A DNA stretch of 64,000 bases, taken from contig CAZEOD010000001.1 of assembly GCA_964513675.1 (NCBI GenBank), forward strand, positions 1 through 64,000. Direction: 5' to 3'. A model generated the notes under the pieces. It did no database searches and had not been told where the DNA came from. It saw only the letters and a list, made by a program, of their open reading frames with translations. Position 1 is the stretch's first letter, and every line of letters begins with the position of its first letter. Made by a program: the position numbers and the translations under genes. The stretch is from CALFVT01 sp964513675. GTDB taxonomy: Bacteria > Pseudomonadota > Alphaproteobacteria > Caulobacterales > Maricaulaceae. Positions 25,706 through 33,268 of the stretch are shown piece after piece.

Positions 25706-26401
25706 CTACCGGCCGTGCCGACGTCCTCTATTTCCGCGGCGATTACCGCGATTTTGACGAATGCCGCGGCCATTACGAATACCGCGCCGTCCGTTAAAAC
25801 CTCTACGGTTGTTAAACCTACGATTGCTCCGAAAACCTCGATTGCCAATAAAGCCGCGATTGCCAATAAAGCCGCGATTGCCAATAAAGCCGCGATTGCC
25901 AAAATTTATATTGATGTTGGGACCATAAAAGCCACTCGAGCGACGAATTGGCGCGTAGTAAATAGGTTGACGGTAATTACTTGAATAATAAGGGTTGCCA
26001 ACAAAGCCTACATTGCCGCTATAGCTTGTTTTATATACGGGCTGTCTGTAGCCATTATTAATATTTCCGCCAACATAACCACCATTACGATAACCTTGGT
26101 TATAGCTTTGTCCAGCGTGAAGTCCCGCGCGTCTTTGGCTGTTATTACCATTACCTGCAATCGCCGCACCGGCAACTCCGCCTATGACGGCGCCAAGGAC
26201 AGAACCTTCTGTGCGGGCGCCATTTGCGGCGAGCTGTGATCCAATAACGCCGCCAGCAACAGCACCAATCGCAGCGCCTGCAAACTGATTATTGTTGTTT
26301 TGATGTCTATGATTAAACCCGTTATCATGCGCGCTGGCGATGACGGGGGTGACCATTAAAAATGCGCCAGCGACATAGCCAGCTATATGCGTTATTTTCA
26401 T
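25706..26401 (-). CDS. Glycine-zipper 2TM protein A with Gly/Asn/Arg-rich repeat tail
   Basis: 231 residues from ATG 26401, chosen for the AAGGAG ribosome site; the frame is open to 26452. A signal peptide (to about residue 26, ending VIASAHD) precedes a glycine-zipper hairpin of the Rick_17kDa/2TM type (about 40-85: FAGAAIGAVAGGVIGS, TEGSVLGAVIGGVAGAA). The remaining 140 residues are low complexity, rich in Gly, Asn, Tyr and Arg, with the hexapeptide NRGFIG repeated in tandem and a very basic Arg/Gly/Asn C-terminus. Likely an envelope or surface protein; function unknown. It is one of three adjacent paralogs sharing signal peptide plus zipper but differing in the tail. Own hairpin terminator at 25662-25685. 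Confidence 0.75.
   Translation of the reverse strand: MKITHIAGYVAGAFLMVTPVIASAHDNGFNHRHQNNNNQFAGAAIGAVAGGVIGSQLAANGARTEGSVLGAVIGGVAGAAIAGNGNNSQRRAGLHAGQSYNQGYRNGGYVGGNINNGYRQPVYKTSYSGNVGFVGNPYYSSNYRQPIYYAPIRRSSGFYGPNININFGNRGFIGNRGFIGNRGFIGNRGFRSNRRFNNRRGFNGRRGIRNGRGIRQNRGNRRGNRGRRHGR
25841..25894 (-). repeat. Three exact 18-base tandem repeats encoding NRGFIG
   Basis: The unit ATTGCCAATAAAGCCGCG (plus strand) occurs three times back to back, at 25841, 25859 and 25877, with a partial fourth copy (ATTGCCAA) after it. The unit length is a multiple of three, so copy-number change keeps the reading frame and alters the tail length of glycine-zipper protein A. Confidence 0.95.
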
Positions 26402-26490
26402 TGCGGTTGCTCCTTCACGTGCAATTTGTGTCGAACAGCACACCTCTCTCAAAGTGCCGCATATTTAATATATAGGTCATGTTAACTAAA

Positions 26491-26523
26491 AATGCAAAGG
26501 GACGCCCCATAAGACGTCCCTTT
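26491..26523 (-). terminator. Rho-independent terminator of glycine-zipper gene B
   Basis: Nine-base stem AAAGGGACG / CGTCCCTTT (26496-26504 with 26515-26523) and a 10-base loop. On the minus strand a T-rich stretch (GCATTTTTAG) follows. It separates gene B (ends 26551) from gene A (starts 26401). Confidence 0.78.
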
Positions 26524-26550
26524 ATGACCATTAATTTAGTCTATGTTCAT

Positions 26551-27549
26551 CTAACGGCATGTGGGCGATGGTTTGATCGCTTGCCCCCAGCTATCATACT
26601 GTTTTGAATGTCCTGCATAGCAAAGCGTTGCAGGCTGTTGATGTTGGTGGGGTTGAACATGGTGCTGCACGGGCTGCTGCACGGTATAGCTCGGCGTTGG
26701 TATATGCGCAGATTGATAAACGACACGCGGCGGCGCGGTATAATGCTCGGCGCGGGCGATCGGCATGTGCTCAACATATGTGACATCACTATAAACCACT
26801 TGCTCGCGGATTTCTGGGCCTGCGAGGCGTAGATTTGGCGCGGCATAAGTAATATCAGGCGTTAAATGGCCTTGATGCTGGACAATACTTTGTGCGGGTG
26901 GCGCGGCGTAAACAATATTAGAATAGCTTGTTGGCGCGCTCGACGTAATAAAAGAAGAGCCTGTTGAAATAGGGGCTGATGACGCAAAGCTTGGCTGTGC
27001 GCCGTAAATAATTGGGGCGCTATATGATTGGCCAATTAATTGCGGCTGACCTTGAAACTGAGCGCCTTGAAAAGGCTGACCCTGAAATTGTTGACCTTGA
27101 AATTGTTGACCTTGGCCGCGATTTGATAGCGCATAACCCGCAACACCGCCGAGGACAGCGCCAAGGGCTGTGCCCTCTTGGCGAACGCCGCGTCCGGCAA
27201 GGTTTGATCCGATGACACCGCCGAGAACGGCACCAGTTCCAGTTCCGACAAGATTGCGTCCGTTAAAACCGGGATTAAATTGGCCTGCATAAGGATTGCC
27301 AGCAAAATTGCTGCGCTGATTACCATAAGATGCGCCGGCTAATCCGCCAACTAAAGCGCCAATGGCTGCGCCTTCGGTGTTATTTCCGCGCGGGGCAATT
27401 TCTGCACCTAATAAAGCACCGAGGCCTGCGCCTGTTGCGCCGCCCAATATTGTATTATTATCAAACCCGCCAAAAAGCTGTGCATTGGCCGTTGTTGATG
27501 TTCCTAATGTTAATGCCATCACAGCAATTATTGTTTTAAAATTTTTCAC
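26551..27549 (-). CDS. Glycine-zipper 2TM protein B with two zippers and Gln/Pro/Ser-rich tail
   Basis: 332 residues with a signal peptide ending near TANAQ. It carries two glycine-zipper modules: residues about 33-75 (GGATGAGLGALLGAEIA, GAAIGALVGGLAGASYG) and about 100-142 (GTGAVLGGVIGSNLAG, GTALGAVLGGVAGYAL). A Gln/Gly/Phe pentapeptide repeat (GQQFQ-like, about 145-170), a Ser/Ala/Pro/Tyr-rich region and a short cysteine-containing C-terminus (TLCYAGHSKQYDSWGQA, PTCR) follow; the two cysteines could pair. The start has AGGGAGTG upstream. Probably envelope-located; function unknown. Middle gene of the triad, ended by its own terminator. Confidence 0.75.
   Translation of the reverse strand: MKNFKTIIAVMALTLGTSTTANAQLFGGFDNNTILGGATGAGLGALLGAEIAPRGNNTEGAAIGALVGGLAGASYGNQRSNFAGNPYAGQFNPGFNGRNLVGTGTGAVLGGVIGSNLAGRGVRQEGTALGAVLGGVAGYALSNRGQGQQFQGQQFQGQPFQGAQFQGQPQLIGQSYSAPIIYGAQPSFASSAPISTGSSFITSSAPTSYSNIVYAAPPAQSIVQHQGHLTPDITYAAPNLRLAGPEIREQVVYSDVTYVEHMPIARAEHYTAPPRVVYQSAHIPTPSYTVQQPVQHHVQPHQHQQPATLCYAGHSKQYDSWGQAIKPSPTCR
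27045..27104 (-). repeat. Four imperfect 15-base tandem repeats encoding GQ(Q/P)FQ
   Basis: Units of about GTTGACCTTGAAATT start at 27045, 27060, 27075 and 27090, with a degenerate fifth at 27105. They encode the Gln-rich pentapeptides of glycine-zipper protein B. In-frame unit length, as in the neighbouring 18-base repeat. Confidence 0.8.
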
Positions 27550-27702
27550 ACCACACTCCCTGATGTATTTATTTATGTTGGGAACTGTATCAAAATGACC
27601 TGAACCCTAGATTTACGAAGTTTACACGGCAAGTTTCGGGCCAATTCCATATGTTTTTTCGGCTTTGAAGAGAAAACGGCGGCTCTAGTTTCGCCCAAAT
27701 AA

Positions 27703-27730
27703 AGAAAAAGCCCAGCAAATTGCTGGGCTT
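27703..27730 (-). terminator. Rho-independent terminator of glycine-zipper gene C
   Basis: Near-perfect palindrome with an 11-base stem AAGCCCAGCAA / TTGCTGGGCTT (27708-27730), followed on the minus strand by TTTTTCTTT. It lies 9 bases after the stop of gene C (27739). Confidence 0.85.
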
Positions 27731-27738
27731 CGGGGGGC

Positions 27739-28458
27739 TTAGTGCCTGTTACGGCGCAGACGCCGCGCTTCACGTTTTAAATCGCGCTTGCAATCCTTAA
27801 GGAAATCAATCTCGCGGTTAACATCCCGAAGATTACGTTTCACACGGCGCGGATTATGCGCATAGCGTAACTTATCGCGTAAAATATCTTCTTGATATTT
27901 AAGCTTATCAATCTTGATATTGGCGCTATGGATTTCCCGATCAATTTGATATAAACGGCGCTCAATTCGGTTCAGGCCACGATCATAGGAGACATTTCGG
28001 CGGTTATCAAAGCGGCGATTGTCAAAACGTCTATTGTCAATTCTACGATTAGTATAGCCATTATTAACAATTCGCGTTGTTGTAACGGTCCGGCCATTAT
28101 AACCGGTATTCCTAAAGCCGCGATTATTGGCCGTCCGGGTGCGGACAAAGCCAGCCTCCGTGCTACAATTTCGCTGACCATCTGCGATACCCGCACCTGC
28201 GGCTGCTCCGAGGGCTGCGCCAAGGATAGAGCCTTCTGTGCGCGCGCCATTTCCAGAGACTTGCGAGCCGAAGACACCGCCCGCGACTGCGCCTAGAAGA
28301 CCGCCGACCACTTGGTTGTTACGATCATCTGCTTTACAGTCGGCAAAACGAGGCGAGCTAGTTTTGAAGTCTTGTGCAAAAGATGTAATCGGCGCGCCCA
28401 GTACAGCTGTACCGAGTAAGGCCGCCGCGATTGTCCGTGTTTTGTTTAATTTAGCCAT
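27739..28458 (-). CDS. Glycine-zipper 2TM protein C with basic coiled-coil tail
   Basis: 239 residues; good AAGGAGCT ribosome site. Signal peptide to about residue 29 (ITSFAQD), then a short segment with a cysteine, one glycine zipper (about 50-92: VVGGLLGAVAGGVFGS, TEGSILGAALGAAAGAG), a second cysteine (QRNCSTEAG), an Asn/Arg-rich repeat (DNRRF units) and a strongly charged helix (about 160-239, IERRLYQIDREIHSANIK onwards) likely to form a coiled coil rich in Arg and Lys. First of the three zipper genes in transcription order, with its own terminator. The basic tail suggests contact with an acidic partner such as LPS, polysaccharide or nucleic acid; that is inference. Confidence 0.75.
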   Translation of the reverse strand: MAKLNKTRTIAAALLGTAVLGAPITSFAQDFKTSSPRFADCKADDRNNQVVGGLLGAVAGGVFGSQVSGNGARTEGSILGAALGAAAGAGIADGQRNCSTEAGFVRTRTANNRGFRNTGYNGRTVTTTRIVNNGYTNRRIDNRRFDNRRFDNRRNVSYDRGLNRIERRLYQIDREIHSANIKIDKLKYQEDILRDKLRYAHNPRRVKRNLRDVNREIDFLKDCKRDLKREARRLRRNRH

Positions 28459-28634
28459 GATTAGCTCCTTTTCACATAAGCTTCGGAGGAATATCCGCCG
28501 CTTGATTATGTGTATAAGCTCTCACGACTGAACTGACCCTGAGGGGGTAATTCAGAATAGGTTCATGCCGCGTTTAGGCGGCGTTCATGTTGACAATGGG
28601 TTTACAGCGGGCGCTTTAGAGGCGGGATAGCCCA

Positions 28635-29705
28635 TTATAGCTTGCCATTCAGGAAGCGCGCCACTTCATCCATAGCCTGCGCAGCTTCGGGCAGTATATT
28701 GTCAAATATTTGAAAGACATGCGGGACATGGCTCCAGCTTTGCAAGGTCACGTCGACACCGGCGCGGCGCGCTTTTTCGGCATAGCGAAGGGAATCATCA
28801 AATAACATTTCATGACGGCTTACCTGCAATAGTAACGGCGGCAGGCCATGTAAATCCGTCATAATGGGTGAAACCATCGGGTGGGCAGGAGACAGGCCGA
28901 GTTGTTTCCAGCTTAGCCATAAAAGAACGCTGCGCGGCAGTTTCATCATCGGCGCGACAAGGGGCTGAAGCATCAGATCTGTTTGAAAATTCCCGCGAAT
29001 ACTTGGGCTTTGAAATGTGCTATCGACAGGAGCAGAAAAGGCAAAGACCGCATTTGGCGTGCGGCGCGTTGTCGTCCTGATCCAGGGCAGTAAAGACAGA
29101 GCTAAGTTTGCACCGGCCGAATCCCCGCCAAGGGCAAGACGCTGCGATTTTCGCGGGCCATGCGGGCCATTATCTAAAACCCAATCATAGGCCGCTTGCC
29201 CATCCTTCATTATATCTTGGCGGCTATGTTCCGGCATAAGGCGGTAATCAACGGCAAAGACGGCAGCTTTGGTACGAGTCGCTAAATTATAGGTAATCGC
29301 GCGGTGGCTAATCGCGCTGCCAACCGTATAACCTCCGCCGTGGAGATAAAGAATACGGCGGCCCGGATCAAAGCCGTCTACAAGCGTCCATTCTCCCGAT
29401 AAAGCGCGGTCATCAAGGCGAATAACGTCAGGGCGGCGCTCGCAGTTAAAACTTCGGCTTAGGCCTGTACGCTCAAAACGAGCGCGTTTTTCTTTAAGCC
29501 GCGTAGCTGCGCTCCCCTTTTTCGCTGGATTAATGAAGTTCCTAATCAGGTAATCCGTCATGGCCTTCATCTCATCCGAATTTGGATCAACCGGAAAGGT
29601 GACATCATGTGGAACATGATATTTCGAAAGATTCTCGCCCGAAAGCTTGAATTTCGTAATGCCTGCAATAGCCGCGATGGGGACAAGGGGCAGGAGAGGG
29701 AGCAT
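28635..29705 (-). CDS. Alpha/beta hydrolase, hormone-sensitive-lipase-type esterase
   Basis: About 356 residues. The HSL-family oxyanion motif HGGGYTVGS and nucleophile elbow GGDSAGANLAL are present; the acid and histidine of the triad are probably Asp near FDDSLRYAEK and His in SWSHVPHVFQIF close to the C-terminus. The N-terminal cap begins with a hydrophobic stretch (PLLPLVPIAAIAG) that may anchor it to the membrane. ATG 29705 is preferred because it begins 7 bases after the aroC stop; the frame is open to 29813 inside aroC. Probably hydrolyses short-chain esters; the substrate is unknown. Confidence 0.87.
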   Translation of the reverse strand: MLPLLPLVPIAAIAGITKFKLSGENLSKYHVPHDVTFPVDPNSDEMKAMTDYLIRNFINPAKKGSAATRLKEKRARFERTGLSRSFNCERRPDVIRLDDRALSGEWTLVDGFDPGRRILYLHGGGYTVGSAISHRAITYNLATRTKAAVFAVDYRLMPEHSRQDIMKDGQAAYDWVLDNGPHGPRKSQRLALGGDSAGANLALSLLPWIRTTTRRTPNAVFAFSAPVDSTFQSPSIRGNFQTDLMLQPLVAPMMKLPRSVLLWLSWKQLGLSPAHPMVSPIMTDLHGLPPLLLQVSRHEMLFDDSLRYAEKARRAGVDVTLQSWSHVPHVFQIFDNILPEAAQAMDEVARFLNGKL

Positions 29706-29712
29706 ATTGATT

Positions 29713-30786
29713 TTACCCGATTTGCCCGCGGTGGCGAAGTTTATGATCGGCCAATACGCAGGCCAGCATAGCCTCAGCGACAGGAACGCCGCGTATGCCG
29801 ACGCAGGGGTCATGACGGCCTATCGTGCGAACATCCAATTCGATACCGTCCGCATCAACAGAGCGTAGCGGCGTTGACATAGATGAGGTCGGCTTAATGG
29901 CGACGCGCACAATGATGTCATCGCCGTTAGAAATACCGCCTAAAATACCGCCGGCATGATTCTCAAGGAAAATAGGCTGCCCATTATCGCCGCGCCGCAT
30001 TTCATCAGCATTTTCAACGCCCGTAAAGCCTGCCGCGTCAAAACCCGTACCGATTTCCACGCCTTTGGAGGCATTAATCGACATCATTGCCGCGCCAAGA
30101 TCACCGTCAAGCTTGCCGTATATAGGCGCCCCCCATCCAGCGGGAACGCCTTTGGCGCGCACTTCAATGACTGCGCCGACGCTATTTCCATCTCGCCTAA
30201 TCTCTTCGAGGTAATCCTGCCAGCTCTCCGCAGTTTTTTGATCGGGGCACCAGAGCGGATTCGCTTTGGCCGCCTCCCAGTCGCGTTGCTCGCGGTCTAA
30301 TTTATGCGGGCCGAGTGCGACGACGCCGCCGACGATCTCAATGCTAGGCCCGAGGATTTTACGGGCAATTGCGCCGGCTGCGACGCGGTTAGCGGTTTCG
30401 CGCGCACTGGAGCGCCCGCCGCCGCGGTAATCGCGGATGCCATATTTGGCGTCATAGGTCATATCGGCATGACCCGGGCGGTACCGGCGTTTGATCTCGG
30501 AGTAATCTTTGCTGCGCTGATCTATATTTTCGATCATCAAGCTGATCGGCGTGCCGGTGGTTTGACCTTCAAAGACGCCCGAAAGAATTTTAACGCGGTC
30601 AAGCTCTCTGCGCTGGGTGACATATTTACTCGTCCCAGGGCGGCGTTTATCTAAAAAGGTCTGTATGTCAGCCTCGGATAATTCAATGCGCGGCGGGCAC
30701 CCATCTATCACGCAACCAATGGCAGGCCCATGGCTTTCCCCCCATGTTGTAAACCGAAATAAATGTCCGAATGAATTATGCGACAC
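29713..30786 (-). CDS. aroC: Chorismate synthase
   Basis: Converts 5-enolpyruvylshikimate-3-phosphate to chorismate with reduced FMN, the last common step to aromatic amino acids. 357 residues. Signatures are GHLFRFTTWGESHGPAIG at the N-terminus, RRPGTSKYVTQRRE, the GHADMTYDAKYGIRDYRGGG region with RSSARETANRVAAGA, and late RHDPCVGIRGVPVAEAM. Upstream of the esterase by 7 bases, so the two are probably co-transcribed. Confidence 0.97.
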   Translation of the reverse strand: MSHNSFGHLFRFTTWGESHGPAIGCVIDGCPPRIELSEADIQTFLDKRRPGTSKYVTQRRELDRVKILSGVFEGQTTGTPISLMIENIDQRSKDYSEIKRRYRPGHADMTYDAKYGIRDYRGGGRSSARETANRVAAGAIARKILGPSIEIVGGVVALGPHKLDREQRDWEAAKANPLWCPDQKTAESWQDYLEEIRRDGNSVGAVIEVRAKGVPAGWGAPIYGKLDGDLGAAMMSINASKGVEIGTGFDAAGFTGVENADEMRRGDNGQPIFLENHAGGILGGISNGDDIIVRVAIKPTSSMSTPLRSVDADGIELDVRTIGRHDPCVGIRGVPVAEAMLACVLADHKLRHRGQIG

Positions 30787-30922
30787 AGATGAGCCTTCCT
30801 TGCTTGAGGCTTCATAGCGCGGAGCGGGCGGGGGATAAAGGACTATATTCGGGTCTATGAAGGCTTTTAGGTGGCTGGCTTTAAGGCTTTAAAGCTTGGC
30901 AATAGCTCGCGCGCGTGACGGC

Positions 30923-31138
30923 TTAAAACGCGCGAGAACCTGCGCGAACGCGGTAAGCTTGCGGGGCCGGCGGAATTAAGATCTCAAAGGCGTCTTTGGC
31001 TTGTATAAAGGCTTTCATATTAGCGTATGGGCTATCGGGGTGAAAGAATTTCGCTTTCTTGCGCCAAGCGCTGCGAATATCAGCTTCGCGGGCGCTTAAC
31101 CCAAGGCCGAGGGCGAGTAAGGCGTCTTGGCGTGTCAT
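30923..31138 (-). CDS. Minimal J-domain protein
   Basis: 71 residues that contain little besides a J domain: helix II ADIRSAWRKKAKFF with basic residues, the diagnostic HPD at 33-35, and helix III MKAFIQAKDAFEIL. The loop between is short. Such proteins stimulate DnaK ATPase; lacking any substrate domain, it may be a stand-alone or regulatory co-chaperone. It stands alone between aroC and pdxH, with 136 bases on the aroC side and a divergent pdxH start 127 bases away. Confidence 0.78.
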   Translation of the reverse strand: MTRQDALLALGLGLSAREADIRSAWRKKAKFFHPDSPYANMKAFIQAKDAFEILIPPAPQAYRVRAGSRAF

Positions 31139-31265
31139 ATTGTCTCCCGCATTTTGTTATAATTATGCTTAACGTTTCGTAACTTATGGGGCAGAAGTAG
31201 TTACCAAATCCCTAGTGAATATGGTTAACAATTTATATTCTCGGGGAGCGTTTTGAGGATAAGCC

Positions 31266-31949
31266 ATGAATAACTCCATTATACCCCCATCGCCGAGTAA
31301 AGAAGATTACACTAAGGGCGCGGGATATGACGCGGTTGAGGCAAAAAACATGGCTGAGATTTTCAACCGCGATGACCCTTTTGCGCTTTTTGCTGATTGG
31401 ATGGGCGATGCGCGCGAGGCGGAGATAAATGATTCCAACGCCATGTCTCTTGCAACGGTGGACGCAGATGGTTTGCCCGATTTACGTATGGTTTTACTTA
31501 AAGGCGTGGATGAGAGGGGGTTTGTGTTTTACACCCATGAAGACAGCCAAAAGGGGCGGCAATTAAAAGCGAGCGGTAAGGCAGCTTTATGTTTTCATTG
31601 GAAGTCTTTACGCCGCCAAATCCGTGTGCGGGGTCATGTGTCGGCTGTGAAGGGACAAGAAGCAGATGATTATTTCGCCTCTCGTGCGCGCGGCTCACAG
31701 CTCGGCGCATGGTCATCAGATCAATCACGACCCGTTGCAAGCCGTGCTGAGCTTGAGCAGCGTGTAACCGAGACCGAAGCCCGGTTTGAGGGCGCTAATA
31801 TTCCGCGTCCAGATTTTTGGTATGGTTGGCGCGTCGAGCCGCTTCAAATTGAGTTTTGGCGAGACCGTCCGTTCCGGCTGCATGACCGTATGGTGTTCAG
31901 CCGTCCAAAGACAAATGAACCATGGACGACGCGGCGGCTTTTCCCTTAA
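31266..31949 (+). CDS. pdxH: Pyridoxamine/pyridoxine 5'-phosphate oxidase
   Basis: FMN enzyme producing pyridoxal 5'-phosphate. 227 residues. Family motifs are AMSLATVDADGLPDLRMVLL, GVDERGFVFYTHEDSQKGRQL, ALCFHWKSLRRQIRVRG, SRGSQLGAWSSDQS-like block and the C-terminal EFWRDRPFRLHDRMVF. It is followed after 9 bases by a small two-helix membrane protein and a DUF1499 protein, probably one transcript. Confidence 0.96.
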   Translation: MNNSIIPPSPSKEDYTKGAGYDAVEAKNMAEIFNRDDPFALFADWMGDAREAEINDSNAMSLATVDADGLPDLRMVLLKGVDERGFVFYTHEDSQKGRQLKASGKAALCFHWKSLRRQIRVRGHVSAVKGQEADDYFASRARGSQLGAWSSDQSRPVASRAELEQRVTETEARFEGANIPRPDFWYGWRVEPLQIEFWRDRPFRLHDRMVFSRPKTNEPWTTRRLFP

Positions 31950-31958
31950 GGTGTATTC

Positions 31959-32363
31959 ATGGAAATTTTCATTTTTATCTTTTTCGCCTTTATTATCTTT
32001 TCAAGTTTTAAAAAATCGGGAAGGAAGACAACATCCAAGGTTAATAAGCGGCCCGTTCGTAATCTAATGGCTCAACAAAATTGGGCGGCACAAGCGAAGA
32101 CGCTAAATACGGCTAAACGCAGCCTGCAAACGGGGTCAACCACTTTGGATCGCTATAAGCAGTCGCAAAAAAAGCGCTATAAAAAGCAGATGAAAAGCAA
32201 TTCAGGGCTTTGGCAATCAAAACATAGGGTGGATAATAATAGACAACGCCGAACAGATTGGGGGGCGCGCGGGGATAAAGTGCTCTTGTCACCGTCGATG
32301 ATTGGGATTATTGGCGGCGGTCTATTAACGGTTTATTTGGGCCTAACCGCCTTTTATGGATAG
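31959..32363 (+). CDS. Hypothetical membrane protein with two terminal membrane helices
   Basis: 134 residues not recognised as a named family. A hydrophobic Phe/Ile-rich N-terminal helix (IFIFIFFAFIIFSSF, about 3-17) and a C-terminal helix (MIGIIGGGLLTVYLGLTAF, about 113-131) flank a basic, Gln/Ser/Lys-rich soluble stretch (about 20-108) containing NWAAQAKTLNTAKRSLQTG. The basic loop should be cytoplasmic. 9 bases from pdxH and 8 from the DUF1499 gene, so it is part of that operon; no function can be assigned. Confidence 0.7.
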   Translation: MEIFIFIFFAFIIFSSFKKSGRKTTSKVNKRPVRNLMAQQNWAAQAKTLNTAKRSLQTGSTTLDRYKQSQKKRYKKQMKSNSGLWQSKHRVDNNRQRRTDWGARGDKVLLSPSMIGIIGGGLLTVYLGLTAFYG

Positions 32364-32371
32364 CGACGATT

Positions 32372-33214
32372 ATGACAAATAATTCTACTCCGCCTGTTGA
32401 AGGTTCGAAAGGTCTTGCAATGATTGACAGGCGAAAGCCAAGGATTGAAACGGCGGCCCTTTGGGTGCGGCGATTGGCTTGGGCGGCTATTATCGGTCTT
32501 CCGCTTTTTTACGCGGTGGCGGCTTTGGGGACGCGATGGGGATGGTGGAGCCTGCGGACAGGGTTTGGCACATTATCACGCAATATAGGGCCGAAGCTGA
32601 TTGTCACGGTTTTAGCCATAGGTGTGATTTGCTTGGTCTTGACGGTTTTCTCAAAATATAAACGGCGCGGGTTTCTTGTGAGTGCATTGGCGATTATCGT
32701 GCCGGTGGCGGCTATGGTTTACGGTAAAAATGTGCAATCCAAAGTGCAAAAACTGCCTTTCATTCATGATGTGACGACAGATACGCAGGACGTTCCGACA
32801 TTTACACAGGCTTTGCTTGATCTGCGGGCAGAAACGAGCGGCGTCAATCCTGTCAATTATATTGGCAAGAAAGACACGCGCGATGATGAGCTCTATTCGG
32901 TTCTACAAACGCGAGCGTTCCCAGATATTCGCCCGCTTATCTTACCGGGTCGCCCTGAGCAGGCCTTTGGGCAGGCTTTGACGATTGCAAAGCAGTCGGG
33001 CTGGAAAATTCACACCGAAGATGCGGCGAGCGGCATTATTGAGGCGACCGCGACAACCTTCTGGTATGGATTTAAAGATGATGTGATTATCCGTATTCGC
33101 CCCGCAGAGGGCGGAGGCAGTGTTGTCGATCTGCGCTCAATTAGCCGGATTGGCGGCTCTGATATTGGCGCAAATGCTGAGCGTATTCGCAAGTTTATGA
33201 AGAGCTTGCAGTAA
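32372..33214 (+). CDS. DUF1499 domain membrane protein
   Basis: 280 residues. Three hydrophobic segments (about 32-60, 70-92, 98-114) precede a C-terminal DUF1499 domain (about 125-280) with FAQALTIAKQSGW-like helix, GIIEATATTFWYGFKDDVIIRI, and VVDLRSISRIGGSDIGANAERI, which is the most diagnostic block. DUF1499 has no established function; the fold resembles START-like or heat-shock helper proteins only by speculation. Last gene of the pdxH run; converges on the MBL-fold gene with a 54-base gap. Confidence 0.82.
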   Translation: MTNNSTPPVEGSKGLAMIDRRKPRIETAALWVRRLAWAAIIGLPLFYAVAALGTRWGWWSLRTGFGTLSRNIGPKLIVTVLAIGVICLVLTVFSKYKRRGFLVSALAIIVPVAAMVYGKNVQSKVQKLPFIHDVTTDTQDVPTFTQALLDLRAETSGVNPVNYIGKKDTRDDELYSVLQTRAFPDIRPLILPGRPEQAFGQALTIAKQSGWKIHTEDAASGIIEATATTFWYGFKDDVIIRIRPAEGGGSVVDLRSISRIGGSDIGANAERIRKFMKSLQ

Positions 33215-33268
33215 TTTGCGATAAAAAGGCGTCGTCTGGCGGTTTGATATTTTTATATGTTTATTATT

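Noticed and set aside
25841..25894. Regular repeats considered as a possible CRISPR array
   Set aside because: Repeats are contiguous with no spacers, in frame with a coding sequence, and only 18 bases long.
28562..28600. GC-rich hairpin and GTTCATG direct repeat between the zipper cluster and the esterase gene
   Set aside because: Stem is only about five to six pairs without a T-run and matches no known element.
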